48,185 nt of DNA from MAG-120531 sp029242825. GTDB taxonomy: Bacteria; Bacteroidota; Bacteroidia; Flavobacteriales; Flavobacteriaceae. How positions within the stretch are numbered: the first letter of the stretch is position 1; every line of letters starts with the position of its first letter. A program made the translations under genes and the position numbers. Below are positions 35,180 through 44,371 of the stretch, piece by piece. The DNA lies in contig JAQWTF010000036.1 in the NCBI GenBank assembly GCA_029242825.1, positions 1 to 48,185 of the forward strand. The letters run 5' to 3'. Below the pieces are notes generated by a model. The model did no database searches. It worked only from the letters and a program-made list of their open reading frames with translations, and was not told the DNA's origin.

Positions 35180-37591
35180 ATGGATATATCTACTGCCAAT
35201 TCTAAAAAACAAATTTCTTTTGACGAGTTTAAATCAGAAATTATAGCTGATTATAAAATTGCAGTCACTTCAAGGGAGTGTAGTTTATTGGGAAGAAGAG
35301 AAGTTTTAACAGGTAAAGCTAAATTTGGAATTTTTGGAGACGGAAAAGAAATACCCCAAATAGCCATGGCTAAGGCTTTTAATGAAGGTGATTTTAGAAG
35401 TGGTTATTACAGAGACCAAACCTTTATGATGGCATTGGATCTTTTAAAACCCAAAGACCTATTTCACGGTTTATATGCGACTACGGATATTGAAAAAGAG
35501 CCTATGAGTGCCGGAAGGCAAATGGGCGGACACTTTGTAACCCATAGCCTGCAGGAAGATGGTAGCTGGAAAAACTTGACTAAGCAATATAATAGCAGTG
35601 CAGATATTTCACCAACAGCAGCTCAAATGCCCAGGTTACTCGGTTTGGCACAGGCCTCAAAAGTATATAGGTCTGAAAAAAATATAGATGGAAATTTGTT
35701 TTCTGTTCAAGGAAATGAAGTGGCATGGGGTACCATAGGAAATGCAAGTACTAGTGAAGGCTTGTTTTTTGAGACTATCAATGCAGGAGGTGTGCTTCAA
35801 GTGCCCATGGTGGTGAGTGTTTGGGATGACGAGTATGGCATTTCTGTTCATGCGAAACACCAAACAACTAAGGAAAGTATTAGTGAAATACTCAAAGGCT
35901 TTCAAAAAGAAGAAGGCACAAATGGGTATGAAATTTTTAAAGTCAATGGTTGGGACTACCCTGCCCTTGTAAAAACATATCAAGAAGCGGCTCAGATTGC
36001 TAGAGAAAAACATATCCCTGTAATCATTCACGTGATAGAACTCACGCAACCTCAAGGACACTCTACTTCAGGTTCTCACGAGAGGTATAAATCAGATGAT
36101 CGTCTTATTTGGGAAAAAGAACAAGATTGTAATGTAAAATTTAGGTCTTGGATTCTAGAAAATGGTTTTGCAGATGAGGAACGTCTGCTTGAGATTGAAA
36201 AAGATATTAAAAGAGAGGTGCGGAATGCAAAGAAAGAGGCTTGGTCTGAATTCTTAGCCCCTCATTTGGATTATAAGAAAGATTTGGTCAAAGTACTTAG
36301 GTCTGTTTCAGAAAACACTCAAAACAAAGCAGCTATTACAAGTATTCTTAACGACTTGATCGCTATTGAAGAGCCTATAAAAAAAGACTTGGCATCAAAG
36401 GCAAGATTAGCCCTTAGAGGGTTAATTGGCGAACAAACCAAAGAACGCGAAATGCTTAAAAATTGGTTGTTGAGATTTATGACAGAAATGCAACCAATGT
36501 ACAGTGCACACTTGTACAGTGAGCATGAAAATAAAGCGACCAATATGCTTGCTATTCCTCCTACCTACAGCGAAGATGCAACTATGGTAGATGGAAGGCT
36601 TATTATTAGAGATAACTTTGATCAACTGTTAGAAAAATATCCTGAGTTTTTGATTTTTGGGGAAGACAGTGGAACTATTGGAGACGTAAATCAAGGTTTA
36701 GAGGGTTTACAAAAAAAGTATGGTGAAACCAGAGTAGCAGATACGGGTATTAGAGAAGCCAGCATTATAGGACAGGGAATTGGAATGGCGCTCAGGGGTT
36801 TAAGACCTGTTGCTGAGATTCAATACCTAGATTATATGCTTTACGCGTTGCAAACACTCAGTGATGATTTGGCTTCTTTGCGCTATAGGACTTTTGGAAA
36901 ACAAAAAGCACCATTAATTGTTAGAACAAGGGGACATAGGTTAGAGGGTATCTGGCATTCTGGATCTCAAATGGGTGGTCTCATTCATTTTTTAAGAGGA
37001 ATGTATATCTTAACTCCAAGAAATATGACTGTTGCAGCTGGTTTTTATAACACATTGATGAAAAGCGACGAACCTGCTATTGTCATTGAAAGTTTAAATG
37101 GCTACAGGTTAAAAGAGCGTATGCCTAATAATTTATCTGAAATATGTACGCCAATTGGTGTGGTAGATATTTTAAAAGAGGGTAAAGATATCACAGTGCT
37201 CTCCTATGGTTCAACCCTGAGGATAGTAGAACAAGTAATCGGTTCGCTTCAAAATTACGACATAGATATTGAACTCATAGACGCTCAAAGTCTCTTGCCT
37301 TTTGATCTTAAGCATGACGTATTAGAAAGTGTTAAAAAAACAAACAGACTCATCGTAATAGATGAGGATGTTCCAGGAGGTTGTGCCGCTTATTTAATAC
37401 AAGAAATCATAGAAAAACAGGGGGCTTTTAAGTACTTAGACACACCGCCAACTACCTTAACTGCAAAGGCTCATAGACCTGCATACGCAAGTGACGGTGA
37501 TTATTTTTCTAAGCCAAACGCAGAAGACATTTTTGAAGGTATTTACAACATCATGAACGAGTCTAATCCAAGCGCCTATCCTGAATTGTAA
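35180..37591 (+). CDS. Large fused alpha/beta 2-oxoacid dehydrogenase E1-like ThDP enzyme, substrate unknown
   Basis: About 803 residues: an alpha-like half (to about 430) and a beta-like half (from about 480, with FGEDSGTIGDVNQG and GIREASIIGQGIGMALRG). The alpha part follows the E1 plan, but the ThDP/Mg motif is altered: GDG is GNA (187-189) and the distal NN is DD (216-217), at the same 29-residue spacing as GEG...NN in the other fused E1 of this window. Family members occur widely in flavobacteria; the substrate is not known to me. I prefer the ATG at 35180 (MDISTANSKKQISFDEF); starts at 35150 (TTG) and 35153 (ATG) are also in frame. No E2 gene is near. Confidence 0.85.
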   Translation: MDISTANSKKQISFDEFKSEIIADYKIAVTSRECSLLGRREVLTGKAKFGIFGDGKEIPQIAMAKAFNEGDFRSGYYRDQTFMMALDLLKPKDLFHGLYATTDIEKEPMSAGRQMGGHFVTHSLQEDGSWKNLTKQYNSSADISPTAAQMPRLLGLAQASKVYRSEKNIDGNLFSVQGNEVAWGTIGNASTSEGLFFETINAGGVLQVPMVVSVWDDEYGISVHAKHQTTKESISEILKGFQKEEGTNGYEIFKVNGWDYPALVKTYQEAAQIAREKHIPVIIHVIELTQPQGHSTSGSHERYKSDDRLIWEKEQDCNVKFRSWILENGFADEERLLEIEKDIKREVRNAKKEAWSEFLAPHLDYKKDLVKVLRSVSENTQNKAAITSILNDLIAIEEPIKKDLASKARLALRGLIGEQTKEREMLKNWLLRFMTEMQPMYSAHLYSEHENKATNMLAIPPTYSEDATMVDGRLIIRDNFDQLLEKYPEFLIFGEDSGTIGDVNQGLEGLQKKYGETRVADTGIREASIIGQGIGMALRGLRPVAEIQYLDYMLYALQTLSDDLASLRYRTFGKQKAPLIVRTRGHRLEGIWHSGSQMGGLIHFLRGMYILTPRNMTVAAGFYNTLMKSDEPAIVIESLNGYRLKERMPNNLSEICTPIGVVDILKEGKDITVLSYGSTLRIVEQVIGSLQNYDIDIELIDAQSLLPFDLKHDVLESVKKTNRLIVIDEDVPGGCAAYLIQEIIEKQGAFKYLDTPPTTLTAKAHRPAYASDGDYFSKPNAEDIFEGIYNIMNESNPSAYPEL

Positions 37592-37734
37592 TTTAAGATA
37601 GAAACACTACATTGCTCGCTGCTCTTTACCTTTTCTTAGGTTGTGTTAACTTAAAAATTAGTTTATTTAATATATCGGTGAAATTGACTCTAGCTTTTAA
37701 GCCGCTTGAATCCTAGTAATAGCTTAATCCTTGA

Positions 37735-38733
37735 TTACAGTATTTTAATCAATAATTCCTTGAGTAAATTTTCGTGGTCCGTTGGAGCACCTAGTCCTTT
37801 ATTTTTAAGGTCTAAGTCCTTAAGTGTTTTTAAGATTTGACTCACTCTTTTCATGGGGTACTGTTTTGCCGCACTTTTAATTTCATTAATGAAAAATGGG
37901 GAAATCCCTAAACTTGCTGCTACATGGCTTGGATTGTGATCTGTAAGCCCGTGATATTGCATAATTTGAGTAAAAAAACCGTGTAGAATAGATACTGTCA
38001 TTAAAAAAGGATTGTCTTTTGGATTGTGAGCAAAATAATGCACAATCTTAAATGCTTTTAAAATATCTCTTTCACCAATGGCTTTTTTTAATTCAAAGTT
38101 GTTGTAATCTTTACTAATACCAATGTGCTGCTCAACTATATCTGGAGTAATTAAAGCGCCTTTTTCTATGTGAATAGACAACTTGTCTATTTCTTTTTCA
38201 ATCCTACTCAAATCTGTACCAAGAAATTCAAATAACAAATGAGGAACAGCTGGTTGGGCTGAAAATCCCTTACGTTGAATTAAGTCATTAATCCAAGAAG
38301 GAATTTTATTGTTATAAATTTTTTTGGACTCCAAAGTAGTTCCATTTTTTTGAAAAGCTTTAAAAACGCCTTTTCTTTTATCTGGTTTTTGGTATTTATA
38401 GCAAAGTACTAAAATAGTTGTTTGTAGGGGTTGTTTTGCATACTCTTGAAGGCCATCTATTTGTCTGGAGAGATGTTGTGCTTCTTTGACAATAATTAAT
38501 TGCCTTTCTGCCATCATTGGGTAGCGCTTGGCTTGTGAGACAATATCTTCTATAAGGGCATCTTTTCCATAGACAATTAATTGATTGAAAGCTTTCTCTT
38601 CTTCAGCAAGTGCTTTTTGCTCAATTAAATTGGAAATAGCGTCTATGTAGTAAGGCTCATCTCCATAAAGCAAATAGAGCGGGCTAAAATTTCCCTTATT
38701 TATTTCACTAGCAATTAACTTTGCTTCTTCCAT
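37735..38733 (-). CDS. holA: DNA polymerase III subunit delta
   Basis: Delta opens the sliding clamp in the clamp loader during replication. The 332-residue protein starts with NKGNFSPLYLLYGDEPYYID, the usual N-terminus with a degenerate nucleotide-binding loop, and continues through LSIHIEKG and the helical C-terminal collar region. The length is normal. It is divergent from the HsdR_N-type gene, with only 26 bases between start codons. A palindromic CAAATTTG (38748-38755) sits there. Confidence 0.92.
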   Translation of the reverse strand: MEEAKLIASEINKGNFSPLYLLYGDEPYYIDAISNLIEQKALAEEEKAFNQLIVYGKDALIEDIVSQAKRYPMMAERQLIIVKEAQHLSRQIDGLQEYAKQPLQTTILVLCYKYQKPDKRKGVFKAFQKNGTTLESKKIYNNKIPSWINDLIQRKGFSAQPAVPHLLFEFLGTDLSRIEKEIDKLSIHIEKGALITPDIVEQHIGISKDYNNFELKKAIGERDILKAFKIVHYFAHNPKDNPFLMTVSILHGFFTQIMQYHGLTDHNPSHVAASLGISPFFINEIKSAAKQYPMKRVSQILKTLKDLDLKNKGLGAPTDHENLLKELLIKIL

Positions 38734-38759
38734 TCAATTTAATTCATCAAATTTGCAAC

Positions 38760-39206
38760 ATGCAAGTTTTAAACTTTCCAACCTATCCTTTCAGAATCAA
38801 AAATAGGGAAAATAAGCCCTATGTTTTTGATATTATCAGGAAAAAATTTGTCCAAATACAAGCAGAGGAATGGGTAAGACAACATTTAATATGGTATTTA
38901 ATTTACGAAAAGAAATATCCTAAAAGCCTTATTAATGTTGAAAAAAAAATTCTTGTTAACGGATTGACAAAAAGGGTCGACGTGGTTATTTTTAATAAAG
39001 ATGGTAGCATCTATTTATTGGTAGAATGTAAAGCACCTGAAATAAAAATTAGCCAAGAAACATTTGATCAAATTGCCCGATATAATTTGAGCTTAAATGC
39101 CGATTTGCTCATGGTTACTAATGGTTTATCTCACTATTATTGCGTTATAGACAAAGAAGCAGAAAATTATACTTTTGTAGAAAGTATTCCTGAATATATC
39201 CCTTAA
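38760..39206 (+). CDS. Solitary HsdR N-terminal-type (PD-(D/E)XK) nuclease domain protein
   Basis: A protein of 148 residues that is only the N-terminal nuclease domain found in type I restriction HsdR subunits. The catalytic signature is D74 (KRVDVVIF), E89-x-K91 (VECKAPEI) and Q104 (FDQIARYN), so it should be active. No helicase, methylase or specificity gene is present, which makes a restriction system unlikely. The start is ATG 38760; a TTG at 38721 would overlap the divergent holA. From memory, a gene of this type often sits beside holA in flavobacteria, which suggests a housekeeping DNA role; this is inference. Confidence 0.85.
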   Translation: MQVLNFPTYPFRIKNRENKPYVFDIIRKKFVQIQAEEWVRQHLIWYLIYEKKYPKSLINVEKKILVNGLTKRVDVVIFNKDGSIYLLVECKAPEIKISQETFDQIARYNLSLNADLLMVTNGLSHYYCVIDKEAENYTFVESIPEYIP

Positions 39207-39227
39207 TTTGTCATTTAAAAAAATCCT

Positions 39228-40235
39228 GTGAAACAAATAGCCGTAGTAATACTCAATTGGAATGGAGCCGCTTTATTGGAGCGATTCCTTCCTGCTGTTC
39301 TTAAAAACAGTGGAGAAATGGCACATATATATGTGGCAGACAACGGATCTACAGATAGTTCAATAATACTTTTAAAAGAACAATTTCCCCAGGTTACCAT
39401 CATAGAAATGCCCCATAACAATGGTTTTGCTGGTGGGTATAATTTGGCCTTACAACAAATAAGTGAACCCCTATTTTGTTTACTGAATTCAGACGTTTCC
39501 CCCGCTGAAAATTGGCTAGTGCCTATATTAACAGCCTTTAATTCAGACGCACAATTGGCTATAGCACAGCCTAAAATTTTAGATGAATTAAAAAAAACAC
39601 ATTTTGAATACGCCGGAGCAGCAGGGGGCTATTTAGACGCATTGGGTTATCCTTTTTGCCGTGGAAGAATATTTCAACACATAGAACAAGACCTAGGCCA
39701 ATACAACGACAACACTGAAATTTTTTGGGCCACTGGAGCTTGTATGTTCATTAGAAGGGAGGTATTTCTTTTACTCAATGGTTTTGACGAAACTTACTTT
39801 GCCCACCAAGAGGAGATAGACCTTTGCTGGAGGGCAAGAAATCTTGGGTACAAAGTCATGTATCTCGGAAGTAGTACTGTGTTTCATTTGGGTGGCTCAA
39901 CCCTAAGCAATATGAACCCTAAAAAAACATTTCTAAATTTTAGAAACTCTCTTTTTTCAATATTAAAAAACATGCCTTTAAAAAGGGCCTTAATAGTGAT
40001 TTTTATCAGGCTTATACTTGATGGGATTGCTGGAGGTAGATTCATTATTCAAGGTAAGTTCAATCATTGTTTGGCAATTATTCATGCCCATTTTGGTTTT
40101 TATAAAGGGGCCGTTAGGGCTTTTAAAAAATACCCACGGCCAAAAAAACACCTCAAATATTACAGGACCACATCAATAGTTTGGTCTCATTATGTGAGGG
40201 GGTTAAAAAAGTTTTCGCTTTTAGTAAAAGATTAA
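39228..40235 (+). CDS. Glycosyltransferase family 2
   Basis: A GT-A fold enzyme of 335 residues starting KQIAVVILNWNGAALLERF. Nucleotide binding shows as DNGSTDSS, the metal-binding DxD-like motif as NSDV, and the acceptor side as ATGACMFIRREVF and EEIDLCWRARNLGYKV. A hydrophobic segment near 245-270 (LIVIFIRLILDGIAGGRFII) suggests membrane association. It is WbbL/rhamnosyltransferase-like, so it probably builds a surface polysaccharide; donor and acceptor are unknown. The start codon is GTG, 21 bases after the nuclease gene. Confidence 0.88.
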   Translation: MKQIAVVILNWNGAALLERFLPAVLKNSGEMAHIYVADNGSTDSSIILLKEQFPQVTIIEMPHNNGFAGGYNLALQQISEPLFCLLNSDVSPAENWLVPILTAFNSDAQLAIAQPKILDELKKTHFEYAGAAGGYLDALGYPFCRGRIFQHIEQDLGQYNDNTEIFWATGACMFIRREVFLLLNGFDETYFAHQEEIDLCWRARNLGYKVMYLGSSTVFHLGGSTLSNMNPKKTFLNFRNSLFSILKNMPLKRALIVIFIRLILDGIAGGRFIIQGKFNHCLAIIHAHFGFYKGAVRAFKKYPRPKKHLKYYRTTSIVWSHYVRGLKKFSLLVKD

Positions 40236-40268
40236 CTAACTTACATTCGCTATTAAAAGAATAAAAGA

Positions 40269-40276
40269 TAAATTTG
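40269..40276 (+). promoter_or_regulatory. -7 box of the OmpA-family gene
   Basis: TAAATTTG matches TAnnTTTG, 26 bases before the ompA-type ATG. No TTG is found at the -33 distance; a second box, TATTTTTC (40289-40296), is an alternative. Confidence 0.4.
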
Positions 40277-40302
40277 ATGTACTAATTATATTTTTCCAAC
40301 CC

Positions 40303-41136
40303 ATGAAAAAAATCATCCTTGGCTGCTTAGGCGCCACACTATTACTTTCTTCTTGTGTATCTCAAAAAAAATACACAGACTTAGAAGCAAAACAAAAAGA
40401 AACCCAAGACTTACTCAATTCAGCTACGGTTAAATTGAACAGCTGTCTAGAAGACACTGCTCGTTTGCAGTTACTTGAAGATCAAAATGCTTATTTAAAA
40501 GCAAATAATCAAGAACTGATTAACAACCTTGGTAACCTAACTACATTAACTTCTAAAGGAGCAGACAATTTAGAGCGCTCTTTAGAAAGTTTAAAAGAGA
40601 AAGACCTGACTATTCGCAAATTAAACAATGCTGTCACCAGAAGAGATTCTGTTAACCTTGCATTGGTTCAAAGTCTGAAAGGTGTATTGAGCAACTTAGA
40701 TGATGAAGATATTGAGATTAGCGTAGAGAAAGGCGTTGTTTTTGTATCTATCTCTGACAAGTTATTATTTAACACTGGTAGTTATGTAGTATCTAATAAA
40801 GCGAAGTCTGTATTAGAAAAAGTAGCTAAAGTGGTTAATAACAAACCAGATTTCGAATTTATGGTAGAAGGCCATACAGATGAAAGAAGTTTCTCTAAAG
40901 GAGACTTAGTAGACAACTGGGATTTATCTGTGAAGAGAGCTACTTCAGTAGTAAGAATGCTACAAAAAGATTTTGGTGTAGATCCTAAGCGTATGACTGC
41001 AGCTGGTAGAGCTGAGTATGTACCAGTTTCTTCAGAACTGTCTAAAAACAGAAGAACTAGAATCGTTGTTCTTCCTAAAATTGATCAGTTCTATACTATG
41101 ATCGAAGAAGGATTAAAAGATGCTGCAATTAACTAA
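40303..41136 (+). CDS. OmpA-family peptidoglycan-binding lipoprotein
   Basis: A lipoprotein of 277 residues. The signal ends at lipobox LLSS before C18. Residues 25-130 form a coiled-coil stalk (LEAKQKETQDLLNSATVKLN). The OmpA C-terminal domain (about 145-265) has LFNTGSYVVSNKAKSVL, the peptidoglycan-binding VEGHTDERSF and the NRRTRIVV end. It tethers the outer membrane to the cell wall. A strong terminator follows, so the OmpA gene is probably its own highly expressed unit. Confidence 0.94.
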   Translation: MKKIILGCLGATLLLSSCVSQKKYTDLEAKQKETQDLLNSATVKLNSCLEDTARLQLLEDQNAYLKANNQELINNLGNLTTLTSKGADNLERSLESLKEKDLTIRKLNNAVTRRDSVNLALVQSLKGVLSNLDDEDIEISVEKGVVFVSISDKLLFNTGSYVVSNKAKSVLEKVAKVVNNKPDFEFMVEGHTDERSFSKGDLVDNWDLSVKRATSVVRMLQKDFGVDPKRMTAAGRAEYVPVSSELSKNRRTRIVVLPKIDQFYTMIEEGLKDAAIN

Positions 41137-41156
41137 GTTTTTGCAAACATGATACT

Positions 41157-41190
41157 AAAAATGCCACCCTATGGGTGGCATTTTTTTTTA
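41157..41190 (+). terminator. Strong intrinsic terminator after the OmpA-family gene
   Basis: ATGCCACCC (41161-41169) and GGGTGGCAT (41173-41181) form a perfect nine-base stem with a three-base loop, extended by AAAA/TTTT and followed by eight or more T. With four A on the other side it may also serve the convergent Sua5-type gene. Confidence 0.92.
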
Positions 41191-41274
41191 ATCGCATTCC
41201 AATTTTTAATCGAATGTCTTTTTCAATACGAAACAAATTACCATTAAAAAAATTACCCCTAAAACAAATCACTT

Positions 41275-41895
41275 CTAAAACATATCAAAGTCCCCTTTAC
41301 CTTGACGAATCAATTCAGGAGCATCTCCAGATAAATCTACAATAGTAGAAGGCACATTATCTCCATAACCCCCATCTACTACAAAGGCAACATGCGGAGC
41401 CCATTTTTCAAATATAAGCTCTGGATCTGTGGTGTATTCTAGCAACTCATCTGGATCATAAATTGAAGTAGAAACTATAGGATTTCCAAGCATTTCTACT
41501 ATCTTCTTTGGAATAGAGTGATCTGGCACTCTAATCCCAACAGTTTTACGCTTCTTAAAAGCTTTTGGAAGGTTGTTATTACCGGGAAGCACAAAAGTAT
41601 AGGGGCCAGGTAAGGATCGTTTTAAAATTTTAAAGGTAGCCGTATCAATTTGTTTCACATAGTCAGAGATATTACTGAGATCTGCACAAATAAAAGACCA
41701 GGTAGCTTTTTCAAGCTTTACGCCTTTTAATTTGGCCAACTTCTCCAAAGCTTTATTATTGGTAATATCACAACCAATGCCATAAACAGTATCTGTTGGG
41801 TAAATAATAAGCGCACCCTCTCTAAGTGCACGTACTACCTTTTCCAAAGCAGACTCCTGAGGATTTTCTGGATATATTTTGATTAATTGCCCCAT
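41275..41895 (-). CDS. Sua5/YciO/YrdC-family protein (threonylcarbamoyl-AMP synthase-like)
   Basis: A single YrdC domain of 206 residues. Sua5/TsaC makes threonylcarbamoyl-AMP for t6A37 of tRNA. YPTDTVYGIGCD, LPGPYTFVLPG, KTVGIRVPDHS and PIVSTSI are family motifs. The segment that carries the TsaC K-x-R signature reads KATWSFICADLS here, more like YciO, whose activity is weaker or undefined, so t6A function is probable but not certain. It starts five bases after the helicase stop, giving an operon with the UvrD-like helicase. Confidence 0.85.
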   Translation of the reverse strand: MGQLIKIYPENPQESALEKVVRALREGALIIYPTDTVYGIGCDITNNKALEKLAKLKGVKLEKATWSFICADLSNISDYVKQIDTATFKILKRSLPGPYTFVLPGNNNLPKAFKKRKTVGIRVPDHSIPKKIVEMLGNPIVSTSIYDPDELLEYTTDPELIFEKWAPHVAFVVDGGYGDNVPSTIVDLSGDAPELIRQGKGDFDMF

Positions 41896-41900
41896 ATTTT

Positions 41901-44222
41901 TTAAGACATTACTTCTAATTTCGCAAAACGAAGGATCAGTTTTTTAAGACCACCAATCTCAAAGTCAATAGTAGCCTTCTTATCTGCTCCTACTCCTTCC
42001 AAAGAGATTACCTTTCCACCACCAAACCTACTGTGTTTTACTAGGGAGCCAGCCACTAATTCTATGTCATCTTCTCCATTTCCAATAGGACTAGATAAAT
42101 CTGGCTTAATTTTTCTAAGCTTTCTCAATTGGTTCTCTTTAGGTCTAAAGGAGCTCGGTGGTGTGGAAGAAACTGGTTTGGTTTGTCGCAGTTTACTTTT
42201 GTCTACATCGCCAAAAATATCTGCATCTATCATAGGTTTATATCGGTAAGAATCAATTGGTACTTGCATGTCTAAGAAACTGTCGTCTATTTCCTCTATA
42301 AATCTAGAAGGTTCAGCGTCTACGAGTTTACCCCATCTGTATCTTGTTTGGGCATAAGTCAAGTAGGCCTTTTTTTCTGCTCTAGTGAGGGCTACATAAA
42401 AAAGCCTTCGCTCCTCCTCTAGTTCTGACCTAGTGTTCATACTCATAGCAGAAGGAAAAAGATCTTCTTCCATTCCCACTACATACACTACAGGGAACTC
42501 TAGACCCTTAGCCATATGAATGGTCATAAGCGCTACCCTATCTTCATCTCCAACATCTTTATCTAAGTCTGTTGCAAGAGATACATCTTCAAGAAATTCA
42601 GCAATATTTCCTGTAGCATCGGCCAGCTCTTGCTGGCCATCGACAAAGTCCTTAATACCGTTGAGGAGTTCCTCTATATTTTCCATTTTAGCAATTCCTT
42701 CAGGAGTCCCGTCTTTTTTGAATTCCAAAAGTAGGCCAGACTTTTTAGCCACATGCTCAGAGAGCGTAAATGCGTCTGCCGTCTCGTTGAGCACCTGATA
42801 ACTTTTGATCATGGTGACAAAATCTTCTAATTTGCGCTTAGTACCACTGTTTATCTGAAGTGGAATGGTGTCTAAATGTTCCATCACTTCAAAAATAGAC
42901 CTGCCGTAATGGTTTGCTGCAACCACCAATTTATCCAAAGTACTCTGACCAATTCCCCTAGCTGGAAAATTTATAATACGCTTTAGAGCCTCCTCATCTT
43001 TAGGGTTAATCACCAACCTTAAATAGGCTAATACATCTTTAATCTCTTTTCTTTGATAAAAAGAAAGCCCTCCAAAAATTCTATAGGCAATATCTCTTTT
43101 CCTCAGGGCGTCTTCTATGGCCCTAGATTGTGAATTGGTTCTGTAAAGTACCGCAAAGGAACTGTTTGGAAGTTGTTCTTGCATTTTAGTTTCTAAAATA
43201 CTTCCGGCAACAAACCTTCCCTCTTCTGCATCTGTTGGTGATCTGTGAACAGTGATTAATTCCCCTGGATCGTTAGAGGTCCATACTACCTTGTCTAATT
43301 GATTGGTATTGTTGGAAATAATGCTATTGGCTGCTTTTACAATATTGTCTGTAGACCTATAATTCTGCTCTAATCTGTATTGAGCTACCTGATCGTAATC
43401 TTTCTGGAAATTTAATATGTTGTCTATATTGGCGCCTCTAAAAGAGTAAATACTTTGGGCGTCATCTCCTACAACACAAATGTTCTGATACCTATCTGAA
43501 AGGGCTTTTACGATTAAATACTGCGAGTGGTTGGTATCTTGGTACTCATCTACTAAGATGTATTTAAACCTGTTTTGGTACTTCATAAGCACCTCAGGAA
43601 ATCTGGTTAGAAGTTCATTGGTACGCAAGAGTAAATCATCAAAATCCATGGCACCGGCCTTAAAACAACGGTCTACATATTCCTTGTAAATAGCGCCGGT
43701 TTGAGGTCTTTTAGCCATAGCGTCTGCCTCGAGAAGGTCTGGATTGTTGTGATAGGCTTTAACGGTTATTAAACTGTTTTTATAAGAAGATATTCTATTC
43801 TGAATTTGCTTGTATTTATAGATATCCTTGTCCAGTCCCATTTCTTTAATAATGGAAGCAATAAGTCTTTGAGAATCTTGCGTATCGTATATAGTGAAAT
43901 TGCTAGGGTAACCCAGTTTATCGCCGTCAAACCGCAATAATTTGGCAAACACAGAGTGAAAAGTTCCCATCCATAGATTCTTAGCCTCTGCACCACCTAC
44001 TATTGTAGAGATCCTATGCTTCATCTCTCTAGCCGCCTTATTGGTGAAAGTTAAGGCGAGAATATTAAAAGAATCTACCCCAAGAGACATGAGATGCGCA
44101 ATTCTTATGGTGAGCACCCTAGTCTTTCCAGAACCCGCGCCTGCTATGACCATTAAGGGGCCATCTTTATGAAGTACTGGGGCTTTCTGAGCCTCATTTA
44201 AGCTTTCTATGTAGTTTTTCAA
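41901..44222 (-). CDS. UvrD/PcrA-type superfamily 1 DNA helicase
   Basis: A 3'-5' DNA helicase of 773 residues for repair and replication restart. AGAGSGKT (27-34) is motif I, FTNKAAREM motif Ia, DEYQDTNHSQY motif II, LEQNYRS motif IV, TIHMAKGLEFPVVYVVG motif V and FYVALTRAEKKAYLTYAQTR motif VI. The C-terminal 50 residues (AGSLVKHSRFGGGKVISLEG) match the PcrA tail that contacts RNA polymerase. The start codon is TTG, fixed by the usual N-terminus NYIESLNEAQ. A TAAATTTA lies upstream (44241-44248). Confidence 0.93.
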   Translation of the reverse strand: MKNYIESLNEAQKAPVLHKDGPLMVIAGAGSGKTRVLTIRIAHLMSLGVDSFNILALTFTNKAAREMKHRISTIVGGAEAKNLWMGTFHSVFAKLLRFDGDKLGYPSNFTIYDTQDSQRLIASIIKEMGLDKDIYKYKQIQNRISSYKNSLITVKAYHNNPDLLEADAMAKRPQTGAIYKEYVDRCFKAGAMDFDDLLLRTNELLTRFPEVLMKYQNRFKYILVDEYQDTNHSQYLIVKALSDRYQNICVVGDDAQSIYSFRGANIDNILNFQKDYDQVAQYRLEQNYRSTDNIVKAANSIISNNTNQLDKVVWTSNDPGELITVHRSPTDAEEGRFVAGSILETKMQEQLPNSSFAVLYRTNSQSRAIEDALRKRDIAYRIFGGLSFYQRKEIKDVLAYLRLVINPKDEEALKRIINFPARGIGQSTLDKLVVAANHYGRSIFEVMEHLDTIPLQINSGTKRKLEDFVTMIKSYQVLNETADAFTLSEHVAKKSGLLLEFKKDGTPEGIAKMENIEELLNGIKDFVDGQQELADATGNIAEFLEDVSLATDLDKDVGDEDRVALMTIHMAKGLEFPVVYVVGMEEDLFPSAMSMNTRSELEEERRLFYVALTRAEKKAYLTYAQTRYRWGKLVDAEPSRFIEEIDDSFLDMQVPIDSYRYKPMIDADIFGDVDKSKLRQTKPVSSTPPSSFRPKENQLRKLRKIKPDLSSPIGNGEDDIELVAGSLVKHSRFGGGKVISLEGVGADKKATIDFEIGGLKKLILRFAKLEVMS

Positions 44223-44371
44223 TATGCGATCTTTAGGGTATAAATTTAACTATTAATATGCGTTTCTTAAGCGAGAACAACCAATAATTATAAACAAAAA
44301 AGAGCCCTAGAAACAATGGTTTTAATAATATGAGTATATTTAAACAGATAACCAATCATTTTAATAAACTT

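Noticed and set aside
35657..36061. 134-codon antisense reading frame inside the large E1 gene
   Set aside because: It lies wholly within a strongly conserved coding region, has no recognisable domain and looks like a shadow frame.
38760..39206. Type I restriction system
   Set aside because: Only the nuclease domain is present; no hsdM, hsdS or helicase part is found within the window.
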